Shown here: piece after piece, positions 25,808 through 35,665 of the stretch
Layout of the letters: the number at the start of each line of letters is the position of its first letter
Position numbering within the stretch: the stretch's first letter is position 1
Source: Candidatus Obscuribacterales bacterium
GTDB taxonomy: Bacteria; Cyanobacteriota; Vampirovibrionia; Obscuribacterales; Obscuribacteraceae
Reading direction: 5' to 3'
DNA: 64,000 nucleotides
NCBI GenBank assembly: GCA_019637435.1
Contig: JAHBVO010000004.1
Coordinates: 186,001 to 250,000 of the forward strand
The notes under the pieces: generated by a model
The model's database searches: none
The model's input: the letters and a program-made list of their open reading frames with translations, nothing else
What the model was told of the DNA's origin: nothing
Translations under genes and position numbers: made by a program

Positions 25808-28648
25808 CTAGAACGAATACCATCCAGGAACCGGTGCGCTACAACCTGAACCTCCGGAACCTGCGGATGGGGTGTTATGACCATCCCTGACTCGTTGGGC
25901 CCAGTTTCTCACACAGTGGAAGTAGCCGTCTCCGGCTGTCACACCGTTGTTAAAAAGGTTATCTGGAACAGAATAAGCGAATGTTCCATTGCCTAATGCG
26001 AATGCCTCGTAGGCCAACGCTTGCGCGTATAGCTCATTCCAAAGCGGATTCACACTAGTAAACCAATACTGTCCCGTTTTAGGGTGTTGTAAGATTGAAT
26101 GGTTGAACGTCAAGCTGGAGTATTTGCTGTTCAATGTGGTCCCCGCCACAGTTACATTTGCTCCATGGCAAATGTACTCTCCATCCAGATCGATCGCGTT
26201 CAAGAATGGCGCAGGCTCAGGAAAATTTCCGCCTGCCGGATTCGGGGTCGCCGTGCATGGGTTGCGCTTCACCGAATCTGGATATGCGCTGCTTGAAGGA
26301 TCTACCTTCGCATAATCCAGGATCAAGAAATCCCTGAACACATATGCCTGATAGAGGTTTGTGTCTTCAGACTGGCTGGATTGCCCGATCAAGTGATCGA
26401 ATGCATGACCGAGTTCGTGAATTGCAGTTTCTTTAAAAGTTGGTTCGCTGAAAGTTGGATTTGGAGAAATAGGATTGGTCTCCCAAACCGAACTGTAGAT
26501 GTTAGGCGTAGACTCAGTCGCTTCCCAGGTCTCGCCGGATCGATTCGTGAAATCGTAATACGAGAAGAAATAAGCATAGTCACTCAGAGTATTGAACACA
26601 AAAAGCTTGATTCTTTCCGTGCCACTTCTCGACGAGAGCGTACTCGAAGCAACGTCCTCAGGAGCCTTGTCTAAGCTGAGAGACGAGCCTGGATTTACAC
26701 AGTTCCAGTAAACTGTCGGAAAATTTCCACTGTCCGTTGTTCTTTGCTGGCAGACCACATTGTTCAGCGTGATCCAACCGAATTCGGCTTCATCAGTTCC
26801 TTCCAGCGTACTGCCACCATCAACCTTGATGAATTTGAGCACATCGAACTTTGTGAGACTGTGCCATGATTGCACCTTTCCACCTCGGCCATTGCCATGA
26901 CCGGTAGCGGTGATTACAGGCTGAATGATGTTTGTGGAATCAACATTGGTAATGTACGCGTATGACTGGAAAAGACCGCCTTTACCATCGCCAGCCAACC
27001 CATCAACCTTTACCGCGTCTGCTTTCTTCAGCTGAACCTCAGAGCCCGAGATGACGACAGCGCCACCATCTCCACCATCCGCACCGCCCTTGGCGAAGAA
27101 CGAATACTGACCGTTATCGGTTCCGAGTTGAAGGATGTTTCCACCGGCATAAAATTGGATCGCCTTTGGATCGAAAGTGTCCGGCTCGCTGTAAATAGCA
27201 TTCCCACTGCCTGCACTGGCAGCGTTCGCCGAAAAAATGGCCTTTGAGTTTGCATTCAACACAAATCCAGAACCAGTGTCCCAGCTTGTGCTAACTGCAA
27301 CTTTGCCACCATCGCCATCTCCACTACTTGGGCCGTTTGCCTTAACTTCAAGCTGTGGCTTGTTCATGTTCACAGTGTGAGCGTACAGATTAACAAGCCC
27401 TCCTGATCCGGTTGTATCCGCGCTTGCGTCGATAGTGACATTGCCAGGATTACTGAACGTCACGTCTGGTCCGGAAGGATCGGCAGCGTTATAGAACAAG
27501 ATTTCGTGACTTGTTGCTCCTTTCGCCTCAAGGGTAACTGCACCGTTCTCGAAAATGATTGGACTTCCAGAGACAAAAACGCGGGTATAGTCACCATTAG
27601 CACTGACTCTAAGAGCGCCGCTTCCGGTTACCTTCATATTGCCCGTGGTGCTGAACACTCCTGCCGAATCCGGAAGCCAGACGAGATACAGTGGGTCGCC
27701 TGAGCTTGAGTAGGAAATCGCGCCTTTCGGTAAGAGAGCGACAACGGCCGATGCGTCGGCGCCTGTCACACCGTTGCCATTGCTTCGAATCTCAAGACCC
27801 GTACTGCCAGATACATTGATTGTATTTGCCGCCAGCATTGCCACGCGATTAGTCCCGGGGGCGGCGGAAGTTTGACTTGCACTGAGCACTGTTCCATCTG
27901 CGGTAGTGATCGTACTTGCCATCAAAATAATGGAACCGGAACCATACCCACTAGGACCGTCCGTGGAAAGGTTCCCAGCTGGAAGTGTTATGGTGCCTGA
28001 CTTCGCGTCAAGGATGATAAAACCGGATCTGGACGCCGAGGCTTTGACATTGATATTACTGGCAGAAGAGACGGTAATGCCCCCGGTAGCACTGGAGGTA
28101 CCATTCTTGATGAATATACCCCCTGCAATATTGTACAAAGAGGAGCCACCACCTGTGGTGGAACTGGTATTAAGGGAACCATTCACTCCATTTGCAGTTG
28201 ATGCGCCAATAGTGAATGGGGTGCTGGTCGCGTTACTGGTATTCGCGTTGATTTCTATCGCACCCGCACGCGTTGTCCCTACCGTAGTAAGGTTTTTGGT
28301 TTTGACATTGCCCGTGGCAGTAAGCAGTATGTTTCCACCGGAAACGCCGGTGCTGTTCGCCGTGAGGTTGTCCGTTGTGATCGTGCCCGCTGAGGTACTT
28401 ATTGACAGGCTTCCGCCGGCCGAAACGGCGTCGGTTGTGATGTTACCAGCTGCGGAAATCGAGATAGTGCCGGTCGCGGAAATCGGATTACTGAGTGTGC
28501 AACTTCCACTTTCCGATAGGGTGAGATCTCCACTCACACTTCCCGGCGGTGGACTTCCACCCTCATTGCACGTATACGCATTCGCGATACCAGTGACGCC
28601 TAAGAGCATGAATGCTCCCAGCGCAATAGTTGAGAAGCCTCTTCTCAT
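25808..28648 (-). CDS. Large exported beta-repeat protein with HExxH metallopeptidase-like domain
   Basis: The ATG at 28648 has AAGAGGTC upstream and encodes the signal peptide MRRGFSTIALGAFMLLGVTG with cleavage after ANA; 52 further open codons upstream are not coding. The 946-residue protein falls into two parts. Residues about 30-640 are Ser/Thr/Gly-rich strands repeating the pattern GxITxxxxxxxG, like the parallel beta-helix of filamentous haemagglutinin-type adhesins. The C-terminal part contains HELGHAFDH at about 744, an HExxH zinc site with a further His, and later NELYAQALAYEAF, which could supply a glutamate ligand. Surface adhesin-protease is the best inference. Family not certain. 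Confidence 0.8.
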   Translation of the reverse strand: MRRGFSTIALGAFMLLGVTGIANAYTCNEGGSPPPGSVSGDLTLSESGSCTLSNPISATGTISISAAGNITTDAVSAGGSLSISTSAGTITTDNLTANSTGVSGGNILLTATGNVKTKNLTTVGTTRAGAIEINANTSNATSTPFTIGASTANGVNGSLNTSSTTGGGSSLYNIAGGIFIKNGTSSATGGITVSSASNINVKASASRSGFIILDAKSGTITLPAGNLSTDGPSGYGSGSIILMASTITTADGTVLSASQTSAAPGTNRVAMLAANTINVSGSTGLEIRSNGNGVTGADASAVVALLPKGAISYSSSGDPLYLVWLPDSAGVFSTTGNMKVTGSGALRVSANGDYTRVFVSGSPIIFENGAVTLEAKGATSHEILFYNAADPSGPDVTFSNPGNVTIDASADTTGSGGLVNLYAHTVNMNKPQLEVKANGPSSGDGDGGKVAVSTSWDTGSGFVLNANSKAIFSANAASAGSGNAIYSEPDTFDPKAIQFYAGGNILQLGTDNGQYSFFAKGGADGGDGGAVVISGSEVQLKKADAVKVDGLAGDGKGGLFQSYAYITNVDSTNIIQPVITATGHGNGRGGKVQSWHSLTKFDVLKFIKVDGGSTLEGTDEAEFGWITLNNVVCQQRTTDSGNFPTVYWNCVNPGSSLSLDKAPEDVASSTLSSRSGTERIKLFVFNTLSDYAYFFSYYDFTNRSGETWEATESTPNIYSSVWETNPISPNPTFSEPTFKETAIHELGHAFDHLIGQSSQSEDTNLYQAYVFRDFLILDYAKVDPSSSAYPDSVKRNPCTATPNPAGGNFPEPAPFLNAIDLDGEYICHGANVTVAGTTLNSKYSSLTFNHSILQHPKTGQYWFTSVNPLWNELYAQALAYEAFALGNGTFAYSVPDNLFNNGVTAGDGYFHCVRNWAQRVRDGHNTPSAGSGGSGCSAPVPGWYSF

Positions 28649-29241
28649 GTTGACCTCTTTCAGTTGTTGATGGGCGTCACCACTTGCGCAAATTAGGCAA
28701 ACGAAATCCAGACAGCTAGCCTCTTCCCAACAGCGTACAGCTGCTGAAAACTTTTGTTGCTTAGTTGATTGGTATTGCTTGCGGTGGCCGGATTCGACGT
28801 ACAAAATGCGATTTCGGTGACGGTTAAAAGTAGCTGAATGCCGAAGATGCTCGCCAATATTGCGTTACGAATGTGAAGCAAGGGCGTGTAATTCGTGAAT
28901 CGCGGAAAACAGATACCCTCACTAGATTCCACGTTATGATGAAGGCGGAGTTTACAAACAGCTTCACAAGCCGAAATACGCAATCACCCGAAGGGGGGAT
29001 TAGCGCTAGCTAAACACGAGTTGCGAAAGCGTTCAAATAACTTGCGAGCGCTAGCCCTTTATAATCCCTTTATTCAAGAGCCTTTTTCAGCTTCGTCCTA
29101 GAACCTTTTCATATTGGGCATCGACATGATCGCGGCCTGTTTGTTGAAACGTTGTCTATATTCCAGATCGGATGCCCATCAAAGCCTTTCTCTTCTTTTT
29201 GCTCGGTAAACTTCCCTCCGACAAAGCGTTTGGAAACAGCG
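28649..29241. other. Gene-poor stretch
   Basis: About 590 bases with no supported gene. A minus ORF at 28693-28983 has no ribosome-binding site or recognisable sequence. A TATAAT at 29060-29065 is not placed before any called gene. The region adjoins the integrase remnant and may be a scar of past insertion. Confidence 0.45.
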
Positions 29242-29427
29242 TCAGTCTTTTGCGAAACCCTTGAAACGAGTTGGATCTAGCTTGGTGTATAAAACCGTAT
29301 GTTGAGTGTTCTTGTGACCGAGATAGCCTTGAATAGCCCGAGTGTCAACGCCTTTGGACGCGAGCTGGTAGCCGTTCGCATGCCTGAACATATGCGGATG
29401 GACTGGAAATTTGATTCCGGAATGCAA
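29242..29427 (-). pseudogene. Tyrosine recombinase C-terminal fragment
   Basis: The 61-residue frame has the catalytic C-terminus of a small tyrosine recombinase: HPHMFRHANGYQLASKG (H-x-x-R), YLGHKNTQHT and the nucleophile Tyr in VLYTKL. The upstream catalytic Arg and the whole N-terminal core-binding domain are missing, and related residues continue in another frame to about 29480. It is a truncated relic and cannot act alone. Confidence 0.75.
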
Positions 29428-29678
29428 AAAGAAAGAGCGACGCGCGCAGACGAATTGCAGAGGCCCTGCAAATTTTTAATGGCCGCAAATTCCTGACAAC
29501 CGAATTACAGGAAGCAGCTCGAACCTCTTACAGTCAAAGTCCTAAAAGGGACTTCGACCGTAAGCGAATTATGAGACAACGTGCCATCGCAGTAGCCGTG
29601 CCTTAAGTTCACCTTGCGTTGACTTTGGTGCTAAAGTTGCTTGTGTTGGGCGTTTCATTTTGTAGTGGCAGCAAGGCG

Positions 29679-29918
29679 ATGCTGGATAAGTTTCGGCGAT
29701 TGGTTGACAAACTTTCGGGTAAGAAACCTGCGCTACCGCCCGTTCCAGAAGCCGAGGCGGAGGAGACTTGTTGTGCAGGTCAAGTTCACATTGCGTACAG
29801 AGGGTTGAGTGATGACAAGCAATATGTCGCTTATTCCAGAGCTTGGAATGAGGTGAAATTCTTTCGGCAGAATAACTTGAAAGTATTTTGCGCGGATTGT
29901 CGTCGGCGCTTGCTTTGA
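29679..29918 (+). CDS. Small Cys-containing protein, 79 aa
   Basis: From the ATG at 29679 the chain is MLDKFRRLVDKLSGKK, a Pro/Glu-rich linker, then ETCCAGQVHIAYRG and a final KVFCADCRRRLL. The CC and CxxC pairs could bind one zinc. A TTG at 29619 would add a hydrophobic N-terminus but lacks a ribosome-binding site. Function unknown; the overlapping minus ORF is taken as its shadow. Confidence 0.5.
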   Translation: MLDKFRRLVDKLSGKKPALPPVPEAEAEETCCAGQVHIAYRGLSDDKQYVAYSRAWNEVKFFRQNNLKVFCADCRRRLL

Positions 29919-29949
29919 GGTGCGTCACCGCCAGTAGTGGCAGCGGCTT

Positions 29950-30819
29950 TTATTTGAAGATTTTCTTTGTCCAGCCCCAGACATCTTTCTTCTTGTCGTC
30001 GGGACCGTCACTTCCTTGCAGCTTTTGCGCGAATTCTTTCATGGACTGGAACCGCTTATTCTTGTCCGCATCCGTCGATTTTGCGATCGCTTCTTGAATG
30101 TTCTCTGGGATTTGCAAATCTGCCGGGAACGTGAGGACGCTCTCCGGCAGGCTCCCTGTAAGAGTCTCGTACATCATCCGGCCGACCGTATAAATGTCGG
30201 AACGAGCATCTACGTCTTCGCCGCTCTGCTGCTCCGGACTCATGTATCCAGGCTTGCCAGAGGACTCTTGGGGAGTCGTGATTGCTGTTTTGACTTCGCT
30301 GAGTTGAACGGCAGAGCCAAAGTCTACAACCGTAACTTTGTACGTTTCTTTGTCCTTTGAAGAGGCAGGCGTCAGGATGATTTCGCTTGGATCGAGACCG
30401 AGGTGAATGATCTTTTGTTCGTGAACAAACGCAAGTGCGTTTGCGATTTGTTTGAAAATATCAGAAGCAAGCGCCGCATCCAATCTGCCTTTCTGGCTGA
30501 TTAACTCACGGAGCGTCAAGCCTTCGATCAGATTCATCACGAGAAACACTTGACCGGCCCCGGCGGCGCCAAAATCGAAGACATCCACAATACCCTGATG
30601 GGCAGCTAATTGCGCGGAGACTCGTGCTTCGTGTTGAAAGCGTTTGAGTTCTTCCGTGGCCTTCTCGATATCGCTCGCATCCAAAATTTTAAGGGCTACC
30701 GACTTCTTGGCGAAGTGCTGGTAGCCCTTGTAAACAGTTGAGTTTCTCCCCTTGCCTAGAACAGCTAAGAGTTCGTACTTCGAATTGATCGTGGTTCCAA
30801 CTTTGATTTCATCGCTCAC
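29950..30819 (-). CDS. Protein-kinase-fold protein, probable pseudokinase
   Basis: A Hanks-type Ser/Thr kinase fold of 289 residues: glycine loop LGKGRNSTVYKG (22-32), ATP-binding Lys44 in VALK, its partner Glu64, DFG at 166-168 and SPEQQSG at the activation-segment end. The catalytic loop, normally HRDLKPxN, reads HLGLDPSE at 139-146, so the catalytic Asp, the phosphate-contacting Lys and the metal-binding Asn are all replaced. The codons (CAC CTC GGT CTC GAT) are unambiguous. It can probably bind ATP but not transfer phosphate by the usual mechanism. It has no membrane segment or sensor domain. It ends 31 bases from the preceding plus-strand gene and lies 20 bases from murQ on the same strand. 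Confidence 0.88.
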   Translation of the reverse strand: MSDEIKVGTTINSKYELLAVLGKGRNSTVYKGYQHFAKKSVALKILDASDIEKATEELKRFQHEARVSAQLAAHQGIVDVFDFGAAGAGQVFLVMNLIEGLTLRELISQKGRLDAALASDIFKQIANALAFVHEQKIIHLGLDPSEIILTPASSKDKETYKVTVVDFGSAVQLSEVKTAITTPQESSGKPGYMSPEQQSGEDVDARSDIYTVGRMMYETLTGSLPESVLTFPADLQIPENIQEAIAKSTDADKNKRFQSMKEFAQKLQGSDGPDDKKKDVWGWTKKIFK

Positions 30820-30839
30820 GAAGAACTACCGAATTGGCT

Positions 30840-31763
30840 CTACTGGCTGTCTTCAGCGTCCGCGATGAGAGCGTTGCGAAGCGACCCCTTGGAGCGTTCC
30901 AGAAGTTCTTCTGCCTGGACGCGACCAACCTTACGCTTCACCATGAGAATGGCTGTTTTTGCCTTCTCATGTGATGCGACCAGAGCGCCTTCTGCCAGAT
31001 GACGCGGCACGCCACCAAGTAGCGAGATGATGGAAACGGCACGCTCTCTCAGTTTTTCATTGGTAGGCTGCAAGTCGACCATCAAGTTTTCATACACCTT
31101 ACCGAGGCGCACCATCGAGCATGTCGAAATCAAATTCAAGACCATCTTCTGCGCTGTGCCTGCCTTCATGCGGGTGCAGCCCGACAGCGCTTCCGGTCCG
31201 ACGATTACTGTAATTGAAATATCGCAAATCGCGGCGAGTTCCGGATTCGGGTTGTTTACGAGCATGATTGTCGCAGCACCCAGCTCTTTAGCTTTGTTTA
31301 GCGCGCCGACAACGTATGGTGTACGACCCGATGCTGTGATACCAATTACGGCATCACCGGGACCGACCTTGGCTCCTTCTGCATCTTTGGCGCCGAGTTC
31401 CGTCGCATCTTCAGCGTCTTCAAATCCGTTGAACATCGCTTCTTTTCCGCCGGCGATGTATGCAATTACTTGCTCGCCGGTGGCGCCGAAGGTAGGAGGG
31501 CATTCTGCCGCATCGAGTACTCCGATGCGTCCCGAGGTGCCAGCTCCGAAGTAAATCAGTCGTCCGCCTGCTCTCAGTTTTTCAACAATGATGTCTACTG
31601 CTTTCGCGATATCCGGCACAACCTCTTTGACCTTCTGGGCCACGATGAGGTCCTCCGCTTGAACGCGCTCGACAAGCTCTGATGTGTTCAGCAAGTCGAG
31701 ATCCATTGTTTGGTCGTTACGTTCTTCGGTTACCGGTCTTGTGAATTCCGTTGTGTATCCCAT
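30840..31763 (-). CDS. murQ: N-acetylmuramic acid 6-phosphate etherase MurQ
   Basis: MurQ splits the lactyl ether of MurNAc-6-phosphate, giving GlcNAc-6-phosphate and lactate, in cell-wall recycling. The SIS-domain signature is complete: GRLIYFGAGTSGRIGVLDA, ECPPTFG, GITASGRTPYVVGAL, and CTRMKAGTAQKMVLNLIST. The frame opens further upstream, but the ATG at 31763 gives the normal length (307 residues) and has GGAGAA upstream. A dihydropyrimidinase gene precedes it on the same strand by 90 bases; they have no obvious metabolic link. No anmK or PTS partner is near. Confidence 0.96.
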   Translation of the reverse strand: MGYTTEFTRPVTEERNDQTMDLDLLNTSELVERVQAEDLIVAQKVKEVVPDIAKAVDIIVEKLRAGGRLIYFGAGTSGRIGVLDAAECPPTFGATGEQVIAYIAGGKEAMFNGFEDAEDATELGAKDAEGAKVGPGDAVIGITASGRTPYVVGALNKAKELGAATIMLVNNPNPELAAICDISITVIVGPEALSGCTRMKAGTAQKMVLNLISTCSMVRLGKVYENLMVDLQPTNEKLRERAVSIISLLGGVPRHLAEGALVASHEKAKTAILMVKRKVGRVQAEELLERSKGSLRNALIADAEDSQ

Positions 31764-31853
31764 CTGCCATTCTCCAGAGCTTCCGTTGTAATTTACGATT
31801 GTCCTATGGAATCGTTTAATTTGAAACGGGATGTATTGCAATTTATCCCTTAT

Positions 31854-33287
31854 TTAACTTCGCGAAAGTGCCGTCTCCCGCCTTATCTCCGATGGACGGC
31901 CATGCTTTACGTCGATTGTAGAGCGTTTTATATATCTGCCGTCTCCAGCCTTGCCAGTGTATTTGCCATTTTCAACGACGACCTTACCTCGGGACAAAAC
32001 CGTTTCAGCAACACCCTGTACTTCAAAGCCTTCATAACAACTGTAGTCTACGTTCATATGATGCGTCTTGGCACTAATTGTAACCTTCTTCTCCGGATCA
32101 AAGATCACAATGTCTGCGTCTGAACCGACTGCAATCGTGCCTTTTTTGGGAAATAAACCGAATAGCTTGGCCGGGTTCGTCGACGTAATTTCTACGAAAC
32201 GATTGATGCTGATTCGATTTTGAACGACGCCGCCGTTGTAGATCAGGCTCATTCGATTTTCAACACCAGGTCCGCCGTTTGGAATTTTGCTGAAATCATC
32301 TTTGCCCAGTTGTTTTTGATCTTTGAAACAGAAGGGGCAATGGTCGGTTGAAACCACCTGCAAATCATTCATGCGTAAGCCGGTCCAGAGTTCATCCTGA
32401 TTCCATTTGTCGCGCAGAGCAGGAGTCATGACGTATTTGGCGCCCTCGAAACCTTCCTTCTCGTAACATGTGTAGTCGAGGAACAAGTACTGCGGGCATG
32501 TCTCGGCAAAGGCTGGAACGCCGAGATCTCGTGCCTCTTGAACTCGTTTGAGCGCGTCGTAGCAACTTAAGTGGACGATGTAAACGGGAGAGCCCGCCAT
32601 TTCAGCGAGTGCAATCGCGCGGAAGACGCCTTCTGCTTCTGCCTTTGTTGGACGAGTGAGAGCGTGATACTTGGGAGCGGTTTTGCCAGCCTTGAGTGCC
32701 TGGTCGATGATTTCGTTGATGACGACGCCGTTTTCAGCATGCATGCAAACCATGGCTCCGTGATCGGAGGCCAGCGACATAGCCCGATAGATCGTGGCAT
32801 CGTCCACCAGGAGCACTCCTGGATAAGCCATGAAAAGTTTGAAACTGGTAACGCCTTCGTTGTTAATCAGCTGCTTAAGTTCGCCCGTACGCTCGTGGGG
32901 CAGATCCGTGACGATCATGTGGAACGAATAATCGATAGCGGTTTTATCCGCGGCCTTCTGGTGCCAGATGTCGAGCGCTTCTAGAATCGATTGGCCCTTC
33001 TGCTGAATTGCGAAATCGACAATAGTAGTTGTGCCACCGTGTGCTGCAGCGAGCGTTCCCGTTTGAAAATCGTCGGCGGATGTCGTCCCACCGAAAGGCA
33101 TGTCCATGTGGGTGTGCGCATCTATGCCGCCTGGAATCACGAGCTTGCCTTTGGCGTCGATGGTTTTGTCCACTTCCATCGTGAGCTCTTTGCCGATCAT
33201 GCTGATGGTCTCGCCATCGATCAAAATGTCGCCGTAGTAATCGTCGACTGCCGTAATGACTCGTCCGTTTTTAATCAGTGTTTTCAT
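31854..33287 (-). CDS. hydA: Dihydropyrimidinase / D-hydantoinase
   Basis: A cyclic amidohydrolase of 477 residues that opens dihydropyrimidine or hydantoin rings. The two-zinc site is complete: His58 and His60 (HTHMD), the carboxylated Lys150 (SFKLFMAYPG), His183 (CMHAENG), His239 (VHLSC) and Asp315 (STDHCPF). GPGVENRM and the substrate loop are as in dihydropyrimidinases. AGGTAAG is found before the ATG. It suggests pyrimidine breakdown, but no dihydropyrimidine dehydrogenase or beta-ureidopropionase is in the window. Substrate preference cannot be told from sequence. Confidence 0.93.
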   Translation of the reverse strand: MKTLIKNGRVITAVDDYYGDILIDGETISMIGKELTMEVDKTIDAKGKLVIPGGIDAHTHMDMPFGGTTSADDFQTGTLAAAHGGTTTIVDFAIQQKGQSILEALDIWHQKAADKTAIDYSFHMIVTDLPHERTGELKQLINNEGVTSFKLFMAYPGVLLVDDATIYRAMSLASDHGAMVCMHAENGVVINEIIDQALKAGKTAPKYHALTRPTKAEAEGVFRAIALAEMAGSPVYIVHLSCYDALKRVQEARDLGVPAFAETCPQYLFLDYTCYEKEGFEGAKYVMTPALRDKWNQDELWTGLRMNDLQVVSTDHCPFCFKDQKQLGKDDFSKIPNGGPGVENRMSLIYNGGVVQNRISINRFVEITSTNPAKLFGLFPKKGTIAVGSDADIVIFDPEKKVTISAKTHHMNVDYSCYEGFEVQGVAETVLSRGKVVVENGKYTGKAGDGRYIKRSTIDVKHGRPSEIRRETALSRS

Positions 33288-33573
33288 GAGGACTTACCTT
33301 TGCTCTCTGACGCCGACACGGTTTCCGAGCCGGTCGGCGGTCGCGAGGAACGCGGAACCAGCAATTCGGAATAGTATCCCAGAAGATATGCTTGATGTGT
33401 GAAAGAATTTACTACTTACTAATAATGCTGTGCTACTTTCGCCTGACGACACAAACGCGCAAGATCGGCTCGGCGCAAGCGCCGCTGCCTGACTGGATTG
33501 TGTTGTAAGATCCAGCCTGAAGCCCGCGCACCTGGCGGGAGAATGTATATATCTTTGCTATCTGGGAGCCGCC

Positions 33574-35622
33574 GTGTCTGCTGTAACCAAGGAAGTTCTC
33601 GCTGAGGTTCGTTCGCGAGCAAACATCGTCGATGTGATTGCCGAATTCGTGGTTCTCAAGCGCGCTGGAAATTCGTACAAGGGGCTCTGTCCGTTTCACA
33701 AAGAAAAGACGCCGTCGTTCAACGTGACGCCGGAGAAGGGGATTTTCAAGTGCTACGGCTGCAATGAAGGCGGGGACGTTTTCGCATTCATTCAAAAGAT
33801 TAAAAGCGCCAGTTTCATAGATTCTGTGCGCGATCTTGCCGAGCGGTACGGAGTTGCGCTGGTCGAGACCGTTGAGGATCGGCAGGAGCACGACAGGAAA
33901 TCGATGATGTACAAGCTCTACGAAGAGTCTTGTCAGTACTTTCAGAGTCTCCTCGCGCATCCGGAAGAGGGATACATCGGACGCGAGTACCTGAACAAGC
34001 GTGGGATGGATGCTGCGACAATCGAGAAGTTCCGCATGGGCTATGCGCCTAACGCATGGGATGGACTGCTTACTTATCTCACGCGCACCATGAACGTTTC
34101 CACTCACTTGCTTGCAGAAGCAGGTCTGGTGCGGGAGAAGCAAGGTGGTGGTTCGCACTACGATCTGTTTCGACATCGGCTCATGGTTCCGATCTGCGAT
34201 GTGGAAGGTCGTGTGATCGCCTTTGGTGGGCGGACTTTGGGAGACGACCAGGTCAAATATATCAACTCGCCGGAAAGTCCGATTTACAAGAAAGGTGAGC
34301 ATCTTTATGCGCTAAACCTGGCTAAGGACTCGATCAAGAAGAATGATGCCGTGATTGTTGTCGAAGGATATTTCGACGCAATCACACCGCACCAGTTTGG
34401 TTTCACCAATACGGTAGCCACTCTTGGAACGGCCATGACTGAAGCGCAAGCGAAGCGATTGATCCGATACACAGATAGCAAGCGCGTCTACCTCTCGTTC
34501 GATTCCGATGCTGCCGGTCAGAAGGCGATTGAACGTGGGGTGGAAACCCTGTCTCAGATTGCCGAGGGCATTGGCATCGAATTGCGCATAATTCGAATCC
34601 CGGGAGGCAAGGACCCTGACGAGTGTTTGCGTTCCACTGAGCCGTCCGCCGGCGTGGAAGGATTTCAAAAAGCGCTGGAAACTGCGCCGCACATAACCGA
34701 CTGGCAAATCGAAGAATCGATCAAGGGCATAGATTTGAAAAGCCACAGCGGTCGTATCGAAGCGTCGAGGCGGGTTATAGCCGTTGTCGGTAAGATTAAA
34801 ACCGCTGCTGCTCGAGTCGAGTACGTGCGTCAGTGCGCATCGCTTTTGAACATTCGGGAAGAAGAACTTCTCGTCGATGTAAGGCAGTATCGCACTGACA
34901 ATCGTTTAGACGCGCCATCGAAGGGCGCCTCGCCGTTTCAACCGCAGAATGGCAGCGGTTGGCAGGGTAAAAACGGCGGTGGTGGAGGCGGAAAAGGCGG
35001 CGGTGGCGGCAATAAGTTTCAAGGCAAAGGCAAGGGCAAATTTCAGAAGAAGGAAGAGGACGAGGGCGCACCGCTAACTCGCAAGCATAGAGAGATTGCC
35101 ACAGTTGGTTTAACGAATGCGGAACGGCAGCTACTCGCCCTGTATCTGGTCTCGCGTGACGATCTTGAGATCGTGTCCAACTCGCTTGCTGACTGGCAAC
35201 TGCTGACGCCGGAGCATCAAGAGATCAAGGTGGCTCTGGAGGGCATCGGCACGCAGTTCAACACTATGGACGACCTTCAGTATCAACTGATGGACCGTCT
35301 GGCCGGGTTGGAGGAATTGAGGGGACCGCTCACCGAAATAATATTAATAGTTGAGCAGATTCGGAAGCAAAATCTACCTGTCCGCGTGGTGATTAGCGAC
35401 TACAAAAGCCGCATCCTGCTGTCATTGGCGAAGAATTGTCTAAGTAGATTAACGCAGATGTTGGGTATGTCTAACGATAGTGCGATGGCTACGCAAATCA
35501 TGACGCGTATTAAGGAGCTTAATCAGCTAATCAAGGTAGAATTAGTTTCAGCGAAGACCGACGAAGAATTGGACGGGCTAAAACGCAGAATCGAACAAAT
35601 CGAAGTCGAGTTCAATCTCTAA
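33574..35622 (+). CDS. dnaG: DNA primase
   Basis: DnaG makes RNA primers at the replication fork. The N-terminal zinc site is C39, H42, C60, C63 (CPFHKEKTPSF, CYGC), followed by the TOPRIM core with VEGYFDAI and SFDSDAAGQKA. After the catalytic domain there is an unusual Gly/Lys tract (about residues 465-495, runs such as GGGGGGKGGGGG) joining the helical helicase-binding C-terminus. The start is GTG with GGGAG six bases upstream. It is followed by rpoD after 43 bases, the classic macromolecular-synthesis pair, here without rpsU. Confidence 0.97.
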   Translation: MSAVTKEVLAEVRSRANIVDVIAEFVVLKRAGNSYKGLCPFHKEKTPSFNVTPEKGIFKCYGCNEGGDVFAFIQKIKSASFIDSVRDLAERYGVALVETVEDRQEHDRKSMMYKLYEESCQYFQSLLAHPEEGYIGREYLNKRGMDAATIEKFRMGYAPNAWDGLLTYLTRTMNVSTHLLAEAGLVREKQGGGSHYDLFRHRLMVPICDVEGRVIAFGGRTLGDDQVKYINSPESPIYKKGEHLYALNLAKDSIKKNDAVIVVEGYFDAITPHQFGFTNTVATLGTAMTEAQAKRLIRYTDSKRVYLSFDSDAAGQKAIERGVETLSQIAEGIGIELRIIRIPGGKDPDECLRSTEPSAGVEGFQKALETAPHITDWQIEESIKGIDLKSHSGRIEASRRVIAVVGKIKTAAARVEYVRQCASLLNIREEELLVDVRQYRTDNRLDAPSKGASPFQPQNGSGWQGKNGGGGGGKGGGGGNKFQGKGKGKFQKKEEDEGAPLTRKHREIATVGLTNAERQLLALYLVSRDDLEIVSNSLADWQLLTPEHQEIKVALEGIGTQFNTMDDLQYQLMDRLAGLEELRGPLTEIILIVEQIRKQNLPVRVVISDYKSRILLSLAKNCLSRLTQMLGMSNDSAMATQIMTRIKELNQLIKVELVSAKTDEELDGLKRRIEQIEVEFNL

Positions 35623-35665
35623 CCTGCACGCGTGACAAACTGAAAATACTTCTGGAGACCAGGGT

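Noticed and set aside
27906..28670. 254-codon plus ORF opposite the beta-repeat protein
   Set aside because: Val/Pro-rich antisense reading of Gly/Ser/Thr repeats.
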